Origin: CAZWRN01 sp964446685
Lineage (GTDB): Bacteria > Patescibacteriota > Microgenomatia > Daviesbacterales > UBA10151
Length of the DNA: 64,000 nt
Assembly (NCBI GenBank): GCA_964446685.1
Contig: CAYUPO010000003.1
Location: 1 to 64,000 of the forward strand
Direction of reading: 5' to 3'
Below are positions 61,402 through 64,000 of the stretch, piece by piece (position 1 is the stretch's first letter; each line of letters starts with the position of its first letter). The notes beneath the pieces are model-generated. The model was not told where the DNA came from and ran no database searches. It saw only the letters and a list, made by a program, of their open reading frames with translations. The position numbers and the translations under genes are program-made.

Positions 61402-62448
61402 ATGGATGTTGTTACTTTTCGTTTACCTCTTTTAAAAACTCGCCAATTAAAAATAACTAAGACAAAACTAGCCAAAATACTGATTATTTCTGAGATTATC
61501 GGCATTTTGGCTATGGTCTGGTATTTACGGATGCCTCTTTACCAAAAATTTTTAGCGGTTAAACCTCGGGCTTATTCAATGGCGGCTTTTGATCCGAGTA
61601 CCAGATATATGTTGTCGGAAAACGATTTTTTAATGGGATCCACTTCTCCTGATAGTAAAGTAAAACTGATATTCACCTCTGGTGGATTTAAGCGGACGGT
61701 CAAAGCCAGTGATCAGGGCAACTGGGTGGCCCAACTGCCAAAAAGCCTGACTCACAAGTCGTACCGCCTCACTCTCGCCTATTTTGATACCCAGGATAAA
61801 CTAACTGATGTGGATAGTTTTAAAGTTTATGTGCAAAGTGAAAATATTTTTCTTCAAAGCAGAGCTTACCGGTATTATCTGAGGCCGTTTTTGCCTTCAA
61901 CGGTACAGGCTGCGACACTTAAAGTCTCCCCTTCGCCTAAAGTCACTGCAACTCCTGAGGCCAAACCAGCTATTGTTGGTTTAAGTACCCCCACCAGCTG
62001 GAGTAAAGAATTTACATCCTGGGTAGCCGAGTCACAATCAATTGGTCTTTATCCATACTGTGAATACAATGGCCAAATAGACCCAACCTGCAATGAAGCT
62101 AGTGACGTCTTACTGACTGATTATGCAACGTATGCTAATGTCTGCCAGCAGACAGTCAGCTGCTATATTAGCCCCAGCGCTGTCACCAGAATTAGTCCAA
62201 AAATTGACCCTATTTTGATTCAGTCTTTAGCCCGGGGAGAACCGGTAGCATATGCTGCAGTGGCTTCACTTCTGGAAACAACTCTGCCTGTGGCACCTCA
62301 ATACCGCAATTTAACCAACCAGTTGTCTGATACTACAGTTGATCCATTAAATAGTGAAGAACAAGCGCTGCTTGATAAAAGAGATGGCAAAAAACCTGCA
62401 GTAACCCCCTATGTTGACGTAGAAAACTCGCTTCCCCTGGTAAATTAA
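61402..62448 (+). CDS. Single-pass membrane protein with Ig-like domain (b)
   Basis: 348 residues. One membrane helix at about 27-47, then an Ig-like domain (about 65-150) homologous to that in the preceding gene. A Pro/Thr linker follows. The last 150 residues contain four Cys (YPYCEYNGQIDPTCNEA and CQQTVSCY) and resemble an exported domain of unknown type. The two genes are a tandem pair, the second longer. Confidence 0.7.
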   Translation: MDVVTFRLPLLKTRQLKITKTKLAKILIISEIIGILAMVWYLRMPLYQKFLAVKPRAYSMAAFDPSTRYMLSENDFLMGSTSPDSKVKLIFTSGGFKRTVKASDQGNWVAQLPKSLTHKSYRLTLAYFDTQDKLTDVDSFKVYVQSENIFLQSRAYRYYLRPFLPSTVQAATLKVSPSPKVTATPEAKPAIVGLSTPTSWSKEFTSWVAESQSIGLYPYCEYNGQIDPTCNEASDVLLTDYATYANVCQQTVSCYISPSAVTRISPKIDPILIQSLARGEPVAYAAVASLLETTLPVAPQYRNLTNQLSDTTVDPLNSEEQALLDKRDGKKPAVTPYVDVENSLPLVN

Positions 62449-62582
62449 TTTGAAATTTTAAATTTAATGCGCAAGCATGAAGCTTGCTTACAATTTGAAT
62501 TGAAATAAGAAACAAAACTTTTCAAATTTTAATTTTCAAACTTTTAAATTGAATTCAAATTTCGAATTTTAAATTTCAAATT
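62449..62582. repeat. Heptad inverted repeat HR15
   Basis: ATTTGAA, ATTTTAA units on the left, TTTTCAA, ATTTTAA, TTTTCAA, TTCAAAT, TTCGAAT, TTTAAAT on the right. The loop holds a GCAAGCATGAAGCTTGC palindrome. It lies between convergent genes. Confidence 0.8.
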
Positions 62583-62590
62583 AGTCCACA

Positions 62591-63793
62591 TTAAACCTCT
62601 TCTCTTTTCGTTGTTGGATTTAAATGTACCAGTAATTCATAGGGAGTAGTACTGCATAGTTTTGCTGCATTTTCTATTGAATTGGGGGAGAGCGGATCAT
62701 CCGAAAAGATCTCAACTTCATCTCCGACTGCCGGTAACTTTGAACCTAGTTCTTTTTTGGCATTTGAGAGCTCAATGGTTGTAATATTCATGCTGATTTC
62801 TCCAATGACCTGACAGCTCACCCGATGAGGCAATTTGTCATATACCTTACTTCTTTTGTCGCCAAAGTCATCCAGCCCAACCGGCTTACAAAAAACTTCC
62901 CCTTTATTACTCAATCTTTTATCAACTCCATCGTTGTAACCAATTGGTAAAACAGCAATAACCATGTCGCTTTTAGCTTGAAAACCTTTTGCATAACCAA
63001 TAAATTCCCCTTTAGAAACATATTTCCACTGGGCTATCCGACTGGTCATTTTTAAAACAGGTAGTAACTTTGAATTGGTTCTTGATAATGCAGTCGGATA
63101 ACCAAACAACGACAGTCCCACCCGCATGACATTACACTCCTTTGTCAGCCCATTAAGTAATCCAAATGACCCGCCCAGGTGAAACCAGGTTGGTTGATAC
63201 CCTTGCTGTAAAATCATCAGTTTAGCGGCTCTGAAGTTAGTTAGCTGCAGTTTAGTCACAGGATCATCTGGCTTATCTGGAACCGCTAAATGACTCATTA
63301 TTCCATCTATTCTGACTTTTGAAAAGGGTTTTAAGCGCCTGATGAGGTTTTTCAAATCTTTGGTATCAAATCCTTCCCGGTGCATTCCAGTATCAAAAAA
63401 AAGATGGACCTTTGCTCCTGGCTGGTACTCATTAATAGCTCTTAACTGATCAAGGTCAAATACCACATATGAGAACGGTAGTTTTCGGCCGTTTAAGCTT
63501 CGGGGATCAATGTAGCCCATGATTAAAATTTCTGATTTTACTCCAGCTTTTTTCAGCTGATACGCCTCGTACAAAGAATCTACACAGATAAAAGGCGGGT
63601 TTTTTTGATCAAGGATTTGCCCAACCAGTTGTATTCCGTGACCGTAGGCATTTGATTTTAGAACTGGTGCAACTCTGACACCAGCCTGTAACTCTGACAG
63701 GTAAGTATAGTTGCTGAGCAGTTTGTCTTTGGAAATATAAATCTTATTAAGCGGGTAGGACTTTGATCGCAATAACGGACTAAAGAGAGACAT
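62591..63793 (-). CDS. alr: Alanine racemase
   Basis: 400 residues. APVLKSNAYGHG contains the PLP-binding Lys (near 46); DTGMHREGF, HLGGSFGLLNG and VMRVGLSLFGYP are barrel motifs; PIGYNDGVDKRLSN and ISMNIT belong to the C-terminal half. The usual catalytic-Tyr region reads IGYAKGF. It makes D-alanine for peptidoglycan in the cytoplasm. Upstream DNA is a heptad array that also supplies the -35 region. Confidence 0.93.
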   Translation of the reverse strand: MSLFSPLLRSKSYPLNKIYISKDKLLSNYTYLSELQAGVRVAPVLKSNAYGHGIQLVGQILDQKNPPFICVDSLYEAYQLKKAGVKSEILIMGYIDPRSLNGRKLPFSYVVFDLDQLRAINEYQPGAKVHLFFDTGMHREGFDTKDLKNLIRRLKPFSKVRIDGIMSHLAVPDKPDDPVTKLQLTNFRAAKLMILQQGYQPTWFHLGGSFGLLNGLTKECNVMRVGLSLFGYPTALSRTNSKLLPVLKMTSRIAQWKYVSKGEFIGYAKGFQAKSDMVIAVLPIGYNDGVDKRLSNKGEVFCKPVGLDDFGDKRSKVYDKLPHRVSCQVIGEISMNITTIELSNAKKELGSKLPAVGDEVEIFSDDPLSPNSIENAAKLCSTTPYELLVHLNPTTKREEV

Positions 63794-63810
63794 GGGAGAA
63801 AGATAGCATA

Positions 63811-63885
63811 GAGAATATCTAATATCTAATATCTAATATCCAATATCCAATATCCAATTCTACTCACTGTTCACTGTTCACTCTA
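63811..63885. repeat. Heptad arrays HR16
   Basis: Three ATATCTA then three ATATCCA units, then CACTGTT twice. It lies directly upstream of alr on the minus strand and ahead of the promoter at 63892. Confidence 0.8.
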
Positions 63886-63891
63886 TTGTAG

Positions 63892-63921
63892 TTGACATTT
63901 TCTCCTTGATCTTCATACACT
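63892..63921 (+). promoter_or_regulatory. Leaderless-type promoter of the last gene
   Basis: TTGACA at 63892-63897, 18-bp spacer, TACACT at 63916-63921, 6 nt to the ATG at 63928. Confidence 0.7.
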
Positions 63922-63927
63922 AGAGAT

Positions 63928-64000
63928 ATGGAAGCATCTGCCCCTTACACGCCTGTTAGCGCGCCAAATCCAACCCTTTCTTCTTTTACTCCTGTCAAAA
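63928..64000 (+). CDS. N-terminus of an unidentified protein, cut by window edge
   Basis: Only 24 codons are visible, reading MEASAPYTPVSAPNPTLSSF. The Pro/Ser/Thr-rich start has no signal-peptide character in the visible part. A promoter with both hexamers and leaderless spacing supports a real gene; the function cannot be told. Confidence 0.55.
   Translation, partial: MEASAPYTPVSAPNPTLSSFTPVK

Overview
The window looks like chromosome of a Candidate Phyla Radiation (Patescibacteria) bacterium, most likely Microgenomates. This is inferred from four things: a 23S rRNA gene split by two group I introns, many exported proteins starting with a short K-G-[FV]-[AG]-P-type membrane anchor, cohesin/dockerin surface proteins, and a dispersed, partly unlinked rRNA arrangement. 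UGA behaves as a stop codon throughout. No taxon-defining marker other than rRNA is present, so the rank is tentative.

Layout. (1) 1-5183, minus strand: four exported or wall-associated proteins, two with an LPKTG-type C-terminus, most behind clear sigma70-like promoters. (2) 5184-10005: a 1.1 kb intergenic region with a candidate small RNA, then a Tat-exported protein, a YacL-like PIN/TRAM protein, a MerR/HspR-like regulator and an HTH-PIN pair, all minus strand. (3) 10107-28433, plus strand: a membrane-anchored double-HTH protein, then a dense island of glycosyltransferase-like and methyltransferase genes, a four-helix-bundle (23S IVP-family) gene, TatA and three tail-fibre-like paralogues. 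(4) 28602-35619, plus: a 1,866-residue Ser-Pro repeat surface protein, a small relative of its C-terminus, and tatA-tatA-tatC. (5) 35710-40921: a LytR_C protein, radA, a toxin-antitoxin pair sharing a control region with radA, and a ribosomal S1-like protein. (6) 40991-55013: cohesin/dockerin proteins, a pilin, two degenerate histidine-kinase-like membrane proteins, a solitary 5S rRNA with its own promoter, and tRNA-Ala plus 23S rRNA containing group I introns at E. coli positions 1931 and 2500. No 16S gene is present. (7) 55129-62448, plus: small and medium exported proteins that look like successive duplications, followed by alr on the minus strand and the start of another gene.

The most unusual signal is a dispersed family of imperfect inverted repeats whose arms are built from 7-nt units. 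The words differ between copies, but the 7-nt phase and the arm/loop/arm design are kept. Copies lie between genes, inside a group I intron loop, in frame inside radA, and in frame at the N-termini of at least three exported proteins, where they encode 7-residue periodic peptides. Two nearly identical copies flank the IVP-family gene. A second global signal is leaderless transcription: at eleven genes or more the -10 box ends only 6-9 nt before the start codon.

Functionally, the window is mainly about building and decorating the cell surface: Tat export, pilin, cohesin/dockerin adhesion, glycosyl and methyl transfer, and a giant Ser-Pro stalk. Core information genes (23S, 5S, tRNA-Ala, radA, S1) are interleaved with it.
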